From Stramenopiles sp. TOSAG23-3 (Eukaryota; Sar): a stretch of 44,226 nucleotides of DNA. The stretch lies in contig LT642175.1 of assembly GCA_900128585.1 (NCBI GenBank), positions 1 to 44,226 on the forward strand. The letters are read 5' to 3'. Shown in pieces: positions 19,501-28,598 of the stretch (its first letter is position 1; every line of letters begins with the position of its first letter). Below the pieces are notes generated by a model that saw only the letters and a list, made by a program, of their open reading frames with translations, searched no databases and was not told the DNA's origin. The position numbers and the translations under genes are program-made.

Positions 19501-20363
19501 TCCTTCTCGCCTTTCTCCTTCATGGTCAAAAAGAAGTTTTCTGTCTCTAACAGGGCGTCCTCGCGCGCAGCGCCGGTCAGGCCTTTAAGGGAGACACGCT
19601 TTCCGGGCATTTCCGTCGCCGGCGGGGGAGCGGCGTCGCTTTTCTCCGTGGTCTGTGGGGCGGCGGCCCCCGCCTTTGCGACTCGTTTCTTCTGCTTTTG
19701 CCCAAACATGCGTTCGAAGCCAGAAGTCTTTTTCTTCGGTTTCAACCCTCCCTTCGCTTTCTTATTCGTTTTCACAAAAACGCTCGCGATGGTCTTTCTT
19801 TTTTTCTGCGACGCCAAGGTGCATGCCCCTGCAACAGCGTTGCCCTTCTGTTCGTTCTTCGCCTTCTGCTCTCCCTTTGCATTAAACCCTTTCGTTTCCT
19901 CTTCCAACCGCACGTTCACCACGTTTTCCCGCCCTGATGCTGTGCTCTCTCTCACTCGAGACGGCTTTACCGTCTTGGGGGAAACAAAAATTTGATTCTC
20001 TTTTTCTTTCGCCGTCGACGTTTTGTACGCTGCAGTCAACTTTCTGACGTCGGTGTAAAAATTTTGGTCCCCCATCTGAACGCCTTCGTCTGTATATACA
20101 TCGGCGTATAGGCCGGTGAAACTTTGGAACGAGAGGGTCGCCTCCGGGTGGACTAGCGTTTGAAAAACCTCCAGCGGTAGTTTGGAGTCGTTTGTAATCT
20201 CGTACATGGTCGCAAACTCTTCGTACTTGAGCGACGCTTTACTAGATTGCGCGTACAAATTAAAAACGGCCCGCAGTTGAGCGGTGGCCTGGTCCGTAAA
20301 CGCGTTGGCCTTCGTGTTGAAAAACGCGGCTTGCCCCCCGGCTGGCGCAGTTACCGTCTCCAT
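16560..20363 (-). CDS. ATAD5/Elg1-type PCNA unloader (RFC-like AAA+ ATPase) with PDZ-like insert
   Basis: The 1267-residue protein matches ATAD5/Elg1, the large subunit of the RFC-like complex that unloads PCNA after replication. Evidence: MWSHKYRPMRSSEVCGN (RFC entry block), Walker A GPCGAGKSAAVYACA (about 605-619), EVNASS, ILQLFGEATQSH, Walker B ILFEEVDNVAMFEDAG (about 706-721) with the Elg1-typical Glu in place of the DEAD-box first Asp, and the sensor strand PIILTAN. The lid/collar follows with CDLRRIILTLQFW. The N-terminal half is long, basic and mostly disordered, preceded by a helical domain (about 20-115) that resembles a degenerate EF-hand pair. A PDZ-like domain (about 925-1008; GPLGLTL, WYLTHVNG, KIIKKAKRPMVVV) is inserted in the C-terminal region. 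The start is the ATG at 20363; upstream is TTG only. Confidence 0.9.
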   Translation of the reverse strand: METVTAPAGGQAAFFNTKANAFTDQATAQLRAVFNLYAQSSKASLKYEEFATMYEITNDSKLPLEVFQTLVHPEATLSFQSFTGLYADVYTDEGVQMGDQNFYTDVRKLTAAYKTSTAKEKENQIFVSPKTVKPSRVRESTASGRENVVNVRLEEETKGFNAKGEQKAKNEQKGNAVAGACTLASQKKRKTIASVFVKTNKKAKGGLKPKKKTSGFERMFGQKQKKRVAKAGAAAPQTTEKSDAAPPPATEMPGKRVSLKGLTGAAREDALLETENFFLTMKEKGEKEAILKRKRRESVARTAQETLRKDLMKQRQDHANFFAGKAINPFFKTVADRSQAARKKAASVVDNSAKAGLPSVQNESLLPRPVSWSLTDPSFCYHPELGKVLISKERPAEKVSVPQGTLLETPEPPFDTAGDAAGIPLCRWFDEKLEIASILGEEGKGNQAVPEVAQDALPTTLGEIPVYLEREDVQRQLDQMLLFANSMRKVEALPAVSRGQTFKLARTAIEKKLQSRKVVSAEKADPPPNGGRGNNSRSDDMWSHKYRPMRSSEVCGNAFAASSLVSWLKDFQKTRDESSCSSWDYYYDSDSDEEEENSSIVLMVGPCGAGKSAAVYACAAELGYEVIEVNASSTRGRSKILQLFGEATQSHRLPGIRAPDPAKVSDSSLPPEPKKRKVAKKRNSNAKQRAGKEAEQKSHASKSSIILFEEVDNVAMFEDAGDRGFFSAVQNLAKRSKRPIILTANTITEKLSNMKIKTIPFAKMPVSEVLQEAHLVCVAEGLKFDVVNLYLMTCLFHCDLRRIILTLQFWGKSNSKVSLKPVLNLPEGAQLPVEEFFRRTKETEDPGAEGSIEFLQFFRELNTIIDLEIDPFSLRMFGTLFGKDLGPALDLDAVAECPEYHGALPIDAQEQEETVPSLLPARRHQSVEVRFEGRGPLGLTLLETDNEDGLKIEGISNDRFTGSKMKNTIISPGWYLTHVNGVCVHSKSLAATGKIIKKAKRPMVVVCQNFFSASPPTNYILSPGERIAQYEFLTPVPGTTAGSETKDATTAADASKGSDSATELNKLVQFYESMSFVDIVSRPRRETCQGPEGKTFRQEWGLLQNPRAWHENPMVRTEPRNEDVLGEHIGRSLRGAQLADFQLFAKREPEPYALHENTVKGHAIWNEEIALLNLAGVEPSNALFYKAQSRGKELVETMEGSLPLRTVGVAPGSFCRHNVLLYAGIVRKMNMLENMRRKISKKRRFSHYFDTVCLDFDSSLFLHGFCN

Positions 20364-22215
20364 TGCCTGCCCTGGCCTACTGATCTTCTCCAAAAATACG
20401 AGCAAGGAGGAGGATAAGAAATGAACGAGCTATCCACACTATCTATGTCGTGTGTACAGAGACGAGATGGTTTGTGCGGGTAAACGTTCGTTTTGGTTTT
20501 CCTGTGTAGATTGAAATATGAAACTATTATCAAAATAAACCTTACCAATTACTAAATTGGTAGACCGACCGACGTATTTTTTTATTTTAATATAATTATT
20601 TATTATTATAATAATAGTCCGTCTTTCTTCTTCTACCGTAATAATATAATATTAATAAAAATAATAAAAATTTTATTATTATTTCTTATTCTTCATGTTG
20701 TGAGGCTGTTATGGTAGTTGAAAAAAAAAGAAGAAGAAAAAAGATGATATGCGCCTTTTTTTTTGTACTGTGGTGTGTATTTACTCTGTAACTCTGTATT
20801 AAGTATTACATAAAAAAAAAAGAAATAAAAATAAATAAATAAATAATAATTGACTTACTATACAAATCCAACTATTTAGACTACAGGTATACAATAGGAC
20901 AATAGGTAATCAAAAGGTTTTCTTCTTTTATATTTTAGATTATAAAATATTACTACAATATAACTTCCTATAATGACAATGCTTTTGTCTTTGTTATAGA
21001 ATATAGAGTACCGTAGTTGATTTAAATAGGATAGAAAGTTATTTAAACTAAATCACTAAACTGTACATATCTGTATTTTAAACTAGATATAAGTATCATA
21101 CAGTGAAATAATAAGTTAGACTAGTTATAGATAAAGTACACTACTTTTGACTTTTGCTTCTTTCTTTCTTTCTTCTTTAAAAAATTTGATATAATTAATA
21201 TAATCTATACTGTAGTATATATAGATATACCATTGGAATAATTATATTTTAAAGTTTTACCGCGAAATTCAAAAAACGTCCAAATAATATATTTATACTT
21301 GTATTTTGTATACTATATATAGGATATATTATAATGTGCCGGGATTATTCCACTCCTATTGAATTTAGTATTAAAACTCATAAACTATAAATAAATACAC
21401 TCTAAGGAATTAGAGGGAATACTACTACATTTTAAATTATTTTACTATTTTTAAACTATACAAAGAGAAGGCAATAGCACTATTACAAAGACGTAATAAA
21501 ATAATACTGAATTTATGTTATTTTATACTATACTTAATTTTGAGTTGTAGTAGTCTAAAATGAATTATAGTTTGTTTTAGTCGTCGTCCTAGCTTGTGAT
21601 CTTCTTGTTTTTGGCTTTTTGAATTGAAGAAGAAGAAGAAGAAGAAGAAGAAGAAGAAGAAAAAGAAGAAGAAAAAGAAGAAGAAAAAGAAGAAAAAGAA
21701 GAAGAAGAAGAAGAAGAAGGGAAAGAAGAAGAAGAAAGAAGAAGAAGAAGAAGAAAGAAGAAGAAAGAAGAAGAAAGAAGAAGAAAGAAGAAGAAAGAAG
21801 AAGAATCATCCCATCCCCCTCTCCACACGACCCAACCCGAACAAAAATAATTTTTAATAAAAATAATAATAATAATAATAAAACAACAACAACAACAAGA
21901 TGATGATGGTGGATCTTCTTCTTCTTCGATCGCGATCGATGCTTTCTTAAGCTAAGCTGCTTCCTTGGCTTTTGCTGCTTGAATGAATACGTTGTCATCC
22001 ATTCAAACGCAATAGTTCTTTTCTTTCCCTCTCCTGCACGAATAGAATGTACGAGGCGTCCTATCCAGAAATTTGGTACAAGGCATGTTTGAAGGCACGA
22101 ACCGAAAAATAAATTAATTAAGCATTCCCATTTTCTTGTGAATTGTTATTGGCAGTGGGTGGGCGTTTGCTTGTTTTTTACAAAACGTATAAGGGGTTGC
22201 CGTTGTGTTCTAAGT
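20364..22215. other. Long AT-rich divergent spacer ATAD5/Mis12
   Basis: This 1.85-kb spacer is mostly A/T with ATT/TAA repeats, then a 180-bp GAA tract (21626-21805). A possible decayed copy of the dispersed repeat (TTTACCGCGAAATTCAA) lies near 21258-21275. No gene or tRNA is seen. Confidence 0.6.
21626..21805. repeat. GAA/GAAA purine tract, 180 bp
   Basis: The + strand is uninterrupted purine made of GAA with occasional extra A, in the promoter region between ATAD5 and the Mis12-like gene. It creates spurious Lys/Glu- or Ser/Phe-type open frames on both strands. Confidence 0.95.
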
Positions 22216-23205
22216 ATGAGCGGCACGGCAGGGGATACGGGCGGTGCGGACAGTACGGCCGCCCCCTCGTCTGTGGGGGGTCATGCTTACCTTCGTGAAA
22301 ACAGTTTTTTCACGTTTTCCCCCCTCGACATGATCGATGAGATATGCGTCGAGGCCGAAGGGAACATATGCGACGTGTTCGACGAGTTGGAGAGAGAGAT
22401 CGTTTCTTTGGCGGGCACTGTGACGCCGAACAAGTTGGGGATAATTTTCCAGGAACAAAACAAAACCCCGCCGTCCGTTTCCGGTGATATTGCGTTTCGA
22501 GAAGCCCTGGCCATATGCAAAGGTTCGGGTATGAGCGTAGAGCTAGACCATATTACGAAGGCGGACCCGCTGTTTTGCAGCACGGTCCGGGCGGGGGTCG
22601 ACCGGGGAATGGAAAAGGTCAACGCGGTCTACGATAAGTATATGGACAAGTTCGAAATGTATATATTGCGGAATATTTTCCCCGTTCCCCGCGGGCTTGT
22701 CGTCGATGCCGAGGACGACCCGTTGCACAGCATGCAGGTGCAGAACGAGACCTTGCTCCAGTCCACGTCGGAAGACGAGCGAAAAGTAGATGAAGACAGG
22801 TACCATTTGCAGCAAAGCATCATTAAATTACGGCGAGAATTCAAACGAACGTCCCGTGCGAGGGCAGTCGTCCGGGCAGAGATTGAAGACTTTCACCGCC
22901 ACGTACCGTTGCTCCAGAACTCTACATCGGCCATTGTGGACACGGGGGAGCCCTTGCGAGACGTTGTTTCGAAGCTATTGTCCCGGTCTCAAGCCGTCGT
23001 CCAGTTAGAGGGGAGCCTGAAGGTCACAGCAAGCCAGTTGAAAGAGAAGGGGCCGAAGCAAGTTGTTCTCGCGGGGAGAAAGCGACGGTTTTCAGAGATG
23101 TTTGAAGAAACGCGTACGATTCAGTCCCGCTTTTTGAATGCAAAGGACGGGGTGGGGGAAGCGTCCGTTGGGTCTGCCGTAGAACTAAGAAAATATTTAT
23201 CCTAA
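22216..23205 (+). CDS. Mis12-family kinetochore protein
   Basis: The 329-residue protein resembles Mis12, a subunit of the Mis12/MIND complex that ties inner centromere (CENP-C) to Ndc80 and KNL1. The family N-terminal block is recognisable (FFTFSPLDMIDEICVEAEGNICDVFDELE, compare human FGFTP-x-MLRIY--FQDYLFEVM), as is the second helix pair (VDRGMEKVNAVYDKYMDKFEMYILRNIFPVP, compare HFDNLFSKMEQLFLQLILRIP). A coiled coil follows (about 190-250: DRYHLQQSIIKLRREFKRTSRARAVV) and then a basic C-terminus with RKRRF. It is longer than human Mis12 (205 residues). The ATG at 22216 is chosen because the upstream frame opens only with GTG. The assignment rests on pattern matching in a fast-evolving family. 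Confidence 0.78.
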   Translation: MSGTAGDTGGADSTAAPSSVGGHAYLRENSFFTFSPLDMIDEICVEAEGNICDVFDELEREIVSLAGTVTPNKLGIIFQEQNKTPPSVSGDIAFREALAICKGSGMSVELDHITKADPLFCSTVRAGVDRGMEKVNAVYDKYMDKFEMYILRNIFPVPRGLVVDAEDDPLHSMQVQNETLLQSTSEDERKVDEDRYHLQQSIIKLRREFKRTSRARAVVRAEIEDFHRHVPLLQNSTSAIVDTGEPLRDVVSKLLSRSQAVVQLEGSLKVTASQLKEKGPKQVVLAGRKRRFSEMFEETRTIQSRFLNAKDGVGEASVGSAVELRKYLS

Positions 23206-23429
23206 CGGTATTTTTATAGTTGTGTACGCTGTTGTACGGCGACGAAGCGTGCGTTGAAGACAAAAGCGTGGAGGGCATGATGTACTAACATACGGTAAAT
23301 ACCCAGTGTGAATCACCTCCATACGTTACAACAAATTACATTAAAAATATACTCTGATGATTACTACTTATGAAGCGTATGATACATTACACAGACGCGC
23401 TACAGTGCTACGTTGGCCTCACCTTGGCC
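23206..23429. other. Convergent spacer Mis12/MYCBP
   Basis: This 224-bp spacer lies between convergent stops. It has no GAA tract and no copy of the shared 3' element. Confidence 0.5.
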
Positions 23430-24042
23430 CTAGTCTTCTTTGCCCGGGTTGTTGGCAGCCTGTTCAATCTTTTCTTGCAATGCTGCGTTTTCCTTCTTCA
23501 AACGAGCGTTTTCAGACTTCAACGCCTCAACATCCACGCCAGCAGGGGCGCCTAAATACCTTTTGATGTACTCCACAGCGTTAGGTGGGCGTTCTGGTTC
23601 TTCGTAGAGTCCTACAAGAACTGTTGTTTGCGTAAAAGAGATGCGGTTAGTGGACATGTTAAAGCGAACGAGAGAGGGGGGGGGCGGGGGGGGGGGGCAG
23701 AGGGTTTACTTACCTTTGGTGAGGGCATCGATAACGCCACTCTTTTCCAGGTATTTCCTGAACTCTTCTTTCTTTGTGTCTGGTGTCTGCAAGGAGTAGA
23801 AGTAAGGGAGGCGGGGGTTAGCTAATGAAAATGGAGAATAATGAAGGTGGGAGCGATTTGAAGATCGACAGTGGAAACGTGCGTGGCAACACAAACGCAA
23901 AATGGAACGTGTGTGCTGCCCATCCATTCGTTCGTTCGTTCGTCCATTCGCGCGTGCCCGTCCGTCCGTCCGTCCGTTCGTCCGTTCGTCCGTTGAGTGA
24001 GAGAGGTGGGACTAGTTATATACGTACTTGGTAGGAACTCAT
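23430..24042 (-). CDS. MYCBP: MYCBP/AMY-1-like protein, three exons
   Basis: Splicing three exons (24042-24028, 23786-23714, 23620-23430) gives a 92-residue protein that follows human MYCBP: KKEEFRKYLEKSGVIDALTK, then VLVGLYEEPERPPNAVEY, then a leucine-zipper-like coiled coil (ALKSENARLKKENAALQEKI). MYCBP binds A-kinase anchoring proteins and, in some organisms, is a ciliary/flagellar component. Introns are 241 and 93 bp, with donors GTACGT and GTAAGT and acceptors TTGCAG and AACAACAG; the junction codon of intron 2 restores Val in KVLV. Intron 2 has a CACTAAC branch-point-like sequence about 30 bases before the acceptor. Exon 1 codes only MSSYQ. This is the only gene here with introns proven by protein continuity. 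Confidence 0.92.
23676..23697. repeat. G/C homopolymer run in MYCBP intron 2
   Basis: Twenty-one G and one C on the + strand; the transcript therefore carries a long C run near the 5' splice site. The + strand could form a G-quadruplex. Confidence 0.9.
23924..23994. repeat. GTTC/GTCC tetranucleotide repeat in MYCBP intron 1
   Basis: About 70 bp of imperfect GTTC and GTCC units lie within the first intron, close to its donor site at 24027. Confidence 0.85.
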
Positions 24043-24807
24043 CCTTGTGTTTGTGAATTAAATATAGGCTCTTAAATATATAAAGTTGAACAATATAAAC
24101 AGTTGTTTCTGACTGACCAATTAAATTGATAAACTAATTTCCTTTCAAATTATACCTTTCCTTCTGTTCCATTAGAAAGTTAGACTTCATATAGTTTAAA
24201 AGGACTCGTTCCACTGAAAGAGAGGTTATATTATTATATAGTTAATCTTCTTCTTCCTTCTTCTTCTTCTTCCCTCCTCTTCTTCTCTTTTGTTGTTCCA
24301 CCACTGTAGTACGGTAGTATTATCATTATGTTCCTTTTTTTTCTTCTTAAAATAATTTAATTTTTTCCTTTTTAAAAAACAACAACAAAAGGAAGAACAA
24401 AGAAAGAAGAGAAGAAGACAGAATTATTTACAGGCCTGTGTCTATGTTACTTCGTGTATATAGAAACAAACGGAAAGTCGAAAAAAAATTGTCGTTTTTT
24501 ATTTATATGAGAACCTTTGCTGTCTCCATATTAAAGGTGTAACAGCTAAAGGAGCCGAAAATAATTCGAACGAAAACAAACGGAAAAAAAAATAATAACA
24601 TAAACAGAGCATTAACGAAATCATTATTTTTTCTTTCTTTCTTCATTTCCCTATATAAATCTTATAGCTAAAACTTCAATTAACTACGCCCTCTTTCTCT
24701 TCGGAGCTTCTATTTTTAGGGAAACAGTTTCAATTTTAACATATTAGTGTTAATGATAGGGTATGGAGCGTTTAAAAACCCCTACGTAAATTTTCCTGGT
24801 TTACACG
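24043..24807. other. AT-rich spacer between tandem minus-strand genes
   Basis: This 765-bp spacer holds the MYCBP promoter (TTC-rich tract at about 24247-24290) and the 3' region of the membrane-protein gene. No other gene is seen. Confidence 0.5.
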
Positions 24808-26196
24808 TTACACCCCTACGTCTAGAAGGTCCACCCCGCCCCCGTGTGCGATCGTTTCCAAACTGCGCTGATGGATTATAAAGGCACCATAACTGTACTT
24901 CTTTTTTATCTTGCTGTACGCCGCTTCCCTTTCCACTTTGCTCAAATCAGCGCGAAGATTTGAATCAAGCTCTTTTTCCATTTGTATCACCTTCAGACCA
25001 TCGCTTATTAACTTCAAAGCGCATAAAATGCGAACCAGCATGACCGGGAAAAAGGGGGCAGTGGCAATGATCATGAAACTAAAATAATTGTGTGGGGACG
25101 AAAAATTGGGTGCCATTTCGAGCCCGCTCAACACATACTCACAAAACAAGCAAACCCCTGTAGTTATTAGAAATACCATCTCCCATATCGAGGAACGTCC
25201 GGCAAACAAATCACGATAAGATAAACGACAGATCCGTGACAAAATTATGGACGAGGACATAACTAAAATGACCTCTCCAGCTTGGAACATTTTAAAAATT
25301 GATTGCAAAGGGACAGGAATGTAGTCCTCGATTGCCGCTTTCAATTCAATCTTTGTATACAACTCCACCACGGTAGTATTGTCTGTTACCGTGTCCGTGT
25401 TGATGTACATTAAGTTGATGGGCTCGTCTGGGCCCATCATTGCAAAATACGACCTGGTGCAGTTGTGGTAAAATTGTTCGTTGGGACCAGGGGGTTTCGT
25501 CCCAGGCATGAGCGCGCACATGTTGTTGTACAATGTAGTCACCGACAAAATTTGGGCTACTGCATCGGAAGCCAGAAGCAGTAAAAGTGGAAATGCGCCT
25601 AAATACCGAATGCTTAGCTGCGATGCTAACAAAGGCAGTTCGTCGTTGTGCTGGTATACCAGCGCCTGCCCAAACTTAATCATGGCCCTGCCAAAAGAAA
25701 ACAGAAATAGTGGGCAGACGACCCCGATAAAAATCCCATGAACCGTCCACATAAAATGACGACGGACCACGTAATCGTATACGATTAAACCCCAAAATGC
25801 CAAAACAACAAAAACGGTGATCATGATGTAAACATGATGCTTCATTTGTTCCCCCAGTACAAGGAGGCGAGACAATGTGACTACCATAATCTGAAGAAGT
25901 AGTACAGGCAGAAACAAGTATAAATCGATTAGACCGTTCGTAAAATACCTCACCCCATAATAAATCAGCCCAAGAAAAACCATCAATCCATACATTGCAA
26001 ACGCAAATCGTTTTGCGCTCTGGATGTGCGCTTCTAAAATAAGCTTTTTCCATTTTCTCTTGTTGTCCCACAAATTTCGCAAATCCTCCCTGTGTTTTTC
26101 CACAAGAACTTTCCATTTTAACGCATAGTTTCCGACTGCCATCGATGGATTCCCCTGCGTTTCATTGAAAGGGCGAACACGGCTTTCTGAACGCAT
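24808..26196 (-). CDS. Unrecognised eight-pass membrane protein
   Basis: The 462-residue protein has about eight hydrophobic helices: five between roughly residues 60 and 230 (for example FAFAMYGLMVFLGLIYYGV, LYLFLPVLLLQIMVVTL, YIMITVFVVLAFWGLIVY), a hydrophilic loop of about 70 residues with two N-glycosylation sequons (NCT and NTT), then three more (GEVILVMSSSIILSRI, MVFLITTGVCLFCEYVL, IIATAPFFPVMLVRIL). The N-terminal about 55 and C-terminal about 60 residues are charged and helical. The sequons place the central loop in the ER/outside lumen. I do not recognise the family; a sensor, channel or transporter role would be a guess. The start is the first in-frame ATG (26196); a second Met lies 18 residues later. 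Confidence 0.75.
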   Translation of the reverse strand: MRSESRVRPFNETQGNPSMAVGNYALKWKVLVEKHREDLRNLWDNKRKWKKLILEAHIQSAKRFAFAMYGLMVFLGLIYYGVRYFTNGLIDLYLFLPVLLLQIMVVTLSRLLVLGEQMKHHVYIMITVFVVLAFWGLIVYDYVVRRHFMWTVHGIFIGVVCPLFLFSFGRAMIKFGQALVYQHNDELPLLASQLSIRYLGAFPLLLLLASDAVAQILSVTTLYNNMCALMPGTKPPGPNEQFYHNCTRSYFAMMGPDEPINLMYINTDTVTDNTTVVELYTKIELKAAIEDYIPVPLQSIFKMFQAGEVILVMSSSIILSRICRLSYRDLFAGRSSIWEMVFLITTGVCLFCEYVLSGLEMAPNFSSPHNYFSFMIIATAPFFPVMLVRILCALKLISDGLKVIQMEKELDSNLRADLSKVEREAAYSKIKKKYSYGAFIIHQRSLETIAHGGGVDLLDVGV

Positions 26197-27434
26197 TTCA
26201 ACCACAATGTTTTTCTGTTCCAAACACAAAGCAAAAAATAATACACAAAAGACCCGGTTGGCGTGGCAAATTGCTTCAAACGGTACCCAATTATGAAGAC
26301 GAAGTGCAAGGGGTGTAAAAGATCATTCACAAAAAGGTACTCATTCTTAATTTTTACATGTCCAGTATAATCTATATATGTAACGGAATTGATGTCGTCA
26401 TAAAATAAATAACCCACACCACCACACACCCCCCCCCACGCCCCCGCACCACCATTCTTCATCCCATCTCATACTTATAATATGTATACTTTGAATAATA
26501 AATCCCTATGAATAAATGTATAAATATGATTGACACTAACCAACCATACAGCATACCAGCCTATATGAGATAAGCCTGTTTCTATTTATAAAGCAAAAGC
26601 GATTCGCGTCACGTCGTTCGGGGGAGGGAGGGAGGGAGGGAGGGAGGGAGGGAGGGATCCTTGCTATTCAGTTCTATTAATTAATTAATTAATTAATAAT
26701 GCTATTGCGATATACAGCGAAGTACTTTTTGTGTTTCAAAAATATAAGTTGATGAATAGAGACTCCTCCTGTTATTCTTTGTTAAATAAATTAATAATAA
26801 ATAATTATTAATTATTCTTCTTCATATTATTATTTATTTTATTTCTTCCATCATCCTGTATAGTATTTATAGTATTAATATTAATAATAGTAGAATGTAT
26901 ACGACACAGGGAGGAGAGGTGTACCGTAGAGAAGAGGAAGAAGAAGGAGTGTTGTTGTATTTCGTCGTCGAGAGAGAAGAGAGTATAATAAAAAAAAAAT
27001 AATAATATTATTATTTTTTTTTATTATTATATTAGGGAAGTTCGTTAGTTATTATAGTTTGTTTGCGACGAAACAGACAGCATATTGTGATTAAAGCAGA
27101 AGAAATACCAAGACATTTTTTAATCCCTTCTGCCATTTAACATATCAGTGTGTCTTGTCCTCATTTGATACAGTCAGTATTGGTCAGCGTTTTAAACGGT
27201 TCATTTTTTGTTTTTTTCTTCTTGTTCGTTGAAAAAAAGAGCACATATATTTGCTTAGGGTGAACGTCCTGTCCTGTCCCACCTACAGGAAAAGACAGAG
27301 GGAGTTTGTGAGCTTTGGCAGAAAATTGGTTCGGCGAGAAGCGCGTTCTAACATTCCCGGTGAAAGAAATATATTTTAGTCGGGTGAATTAGTTACAGTG
27401 CCGCTATACACCGTCAACTTTTTCCAGTATCAAC
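26197..27434. other. Divergent spacer membrane protein/NF-YA
   Basis: This 1.2-kb spacer has a C-run region (about 26410-26450), a (GGGA)n tract, a (TTAA)n run, AT-rich DNA and then about 400 bp of more balanced sequence that is likely NF-YA promoter and long 5' UTR. Confidence 0.55.
26620..26657. repeat. (GGGA)n tract, potential G-quadruplex
   Basis: About nine GGGA units in a row satisfy G3N1 quadruplex spacing several times over on the + strand. A (TTAA)n run follows at 26675-26698. Confidence 0.95.
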
Positions 27435-28217
27435 ATGGACCTGGGGAACGCCGCACAATCGGCGGATATGCAACTTCTCTTCCAGAGGTACGCGGCGCAA
27501 ATGGCCCAGTTTCCTCAGTCTGCTAGCAACGTAGGAGGCCCAAGCACGTCGTACCAAAACAACGTTAGAGAAGGCGACGCACCGCTGGAGGAAGATGTGG
27601 GCATGCCGGCATCGTTCGGTCTTGCCCCGTTACCGGACGACGGGGGGGCGGACGATGGAGGGAACGTAGGAAATAGTAATAGTGCTTCAAGCGCAGACCA
27701 AGACCAAATTGGTCAATATTTTTCAAACACAAGTGCCCCGTGGATGGCGTCGGCGTCGAGGCACGTCCTCCCCGCCGGCTCCACGGAGGATGAACCGGTC
27801 TACGTCAATGCGAAGCAATATAAACGCATACTCCTTCGCAGGGAAGCTAGAAACAAACTAGAAGCAAAGTTCAAGTTGAAGCAAGGGCGAAAGAAATACT
27901 TGCACGAATCCAGACACCGCCACGCTTGTCGGCGGCAGCGCGGCCCAGGGGGGAGGTTCCTGTCGGCGGCGGAGAAAGAAGCATTGGCGAAAGCGGAGAG
28001 CCAGGCGGGGAGCAAAGATAGTGGTTCGAAATCGAAAGGCGATGTAAGCAGGGGGGAGAAAACGCCACAGAAGACAAAAGGTCGGGGTGGTGCGTCCAAA
28101 AGTAAAGTTGCAGGCGGCAGTTCGGGAAAAAAGAAGAGAACCAAACTAAGCACGGAAGGGGGCAAGAAAGCCGATAAAGGAAGCGGCGGGAGCAGCCCGA
28201 AGAAGCGAAGAGTGTAA
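27435..28217 (+). CDS. CCAAT-binding factor subunit NF-YA/HAP2
   Basis: The 260-residue protein contains the complete NF-YA core. The A1 helix that binds NF-YB/NF-YC is [20 protein letters not shown] (about 120-139); the A2 DNA-binding part is [24 protein letters not shown] (about 152-175), in which the DNA-contacting HESRHRHA and GPGGRF are intact. NF-Y recognises CCAAT boxes in promoters. The N-terminal region is Gln/Asn/Ser-rich, as in activation domains; the C-terminal 80 residues are Lys/Ser/Gly-rich and end in the nuclear-type signal PKKRRV. The ATG at 27435 has a good context (caacATGg). The gene converges on the tudor-like gene and its 3' flank carries a copy of the dispersed element. 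Confidence 0.96.
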   Translation: MDLGNAAQSADMQLLFQRYAAQMAQFPQSASNVGGPSTSYQNNVREGDAPLEEDVGMPASFGLAPLPDDGGADDGGNVGNSNSASSADQDQIGQYFSNTSAPWMASASRHVLPAGSTEDEPVYVNAKQYKRILLRREARNKLEAKFKLKQGRKKYLHESRHRHACRRQRGPGGRFLSAAEKEALAKAESQAGSKDSGSKSKGDVSRGEKTPQKTKGRGGASKSKVAGGSSGKKKRTKLSTEGGKKADKGSGGSSPKKRRV

Positions 28218-28223
28218 TTTTCT

Positions 28224-28425
28224 TAAAACAAAAAAATTGGCTGTTATTTAAGTTAGTAAAATTTAGCTTTCTCATGTACCGCGAAAATGAATCTGCCCCT
28301 TTTGTCCATTAGAGGTTTACCTTCCTTCAATGTACTGCGAACGTTTCTCTGCTCTCGCCTTGTGGTTTTACTAATCAATATACCCTTGTCACTTAGTGTT
28401 GACTATTTCAGGACTAAATTGGTGG
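28224..28425 (+). repeat. Dispersed repeat copy downstream of NF-YA
   Basis: Seven bases after the stop, this sequence starts with AACAAAAAAATTGGCTGTT. Positions 28231-28310 match the minus strand of 14931-15010 at about 85 percent with no gaps, including an identical CTCATGTACCGCGAAA. Further matching blocks end near 28421. It fills more than half of the 381-bp convergent spacer (28218-28598), in which I see no gene. Confidence 0.8.
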
Positions 28426-28598
28426 GAACGTGCCATTATTTGCATTTTTTAAATACGTGTATATTTATTGTAATTAGCACGAAATATAATTTTGTGATTC
28501 TTAAAAATTCTTGATACGATTGAGCGAATAATTCGTAAGAACGTATGAATCTTAAGAGTATGGTATGTACAGGAGGAGGCCTAGCCACCGCACAAATT

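Noticed and set aside
21555-21998. Lys-rich and Leu/Phe/Ser-rich open frames over the GAA tract
   Set aside because: They are direct translations of a simple repeat.
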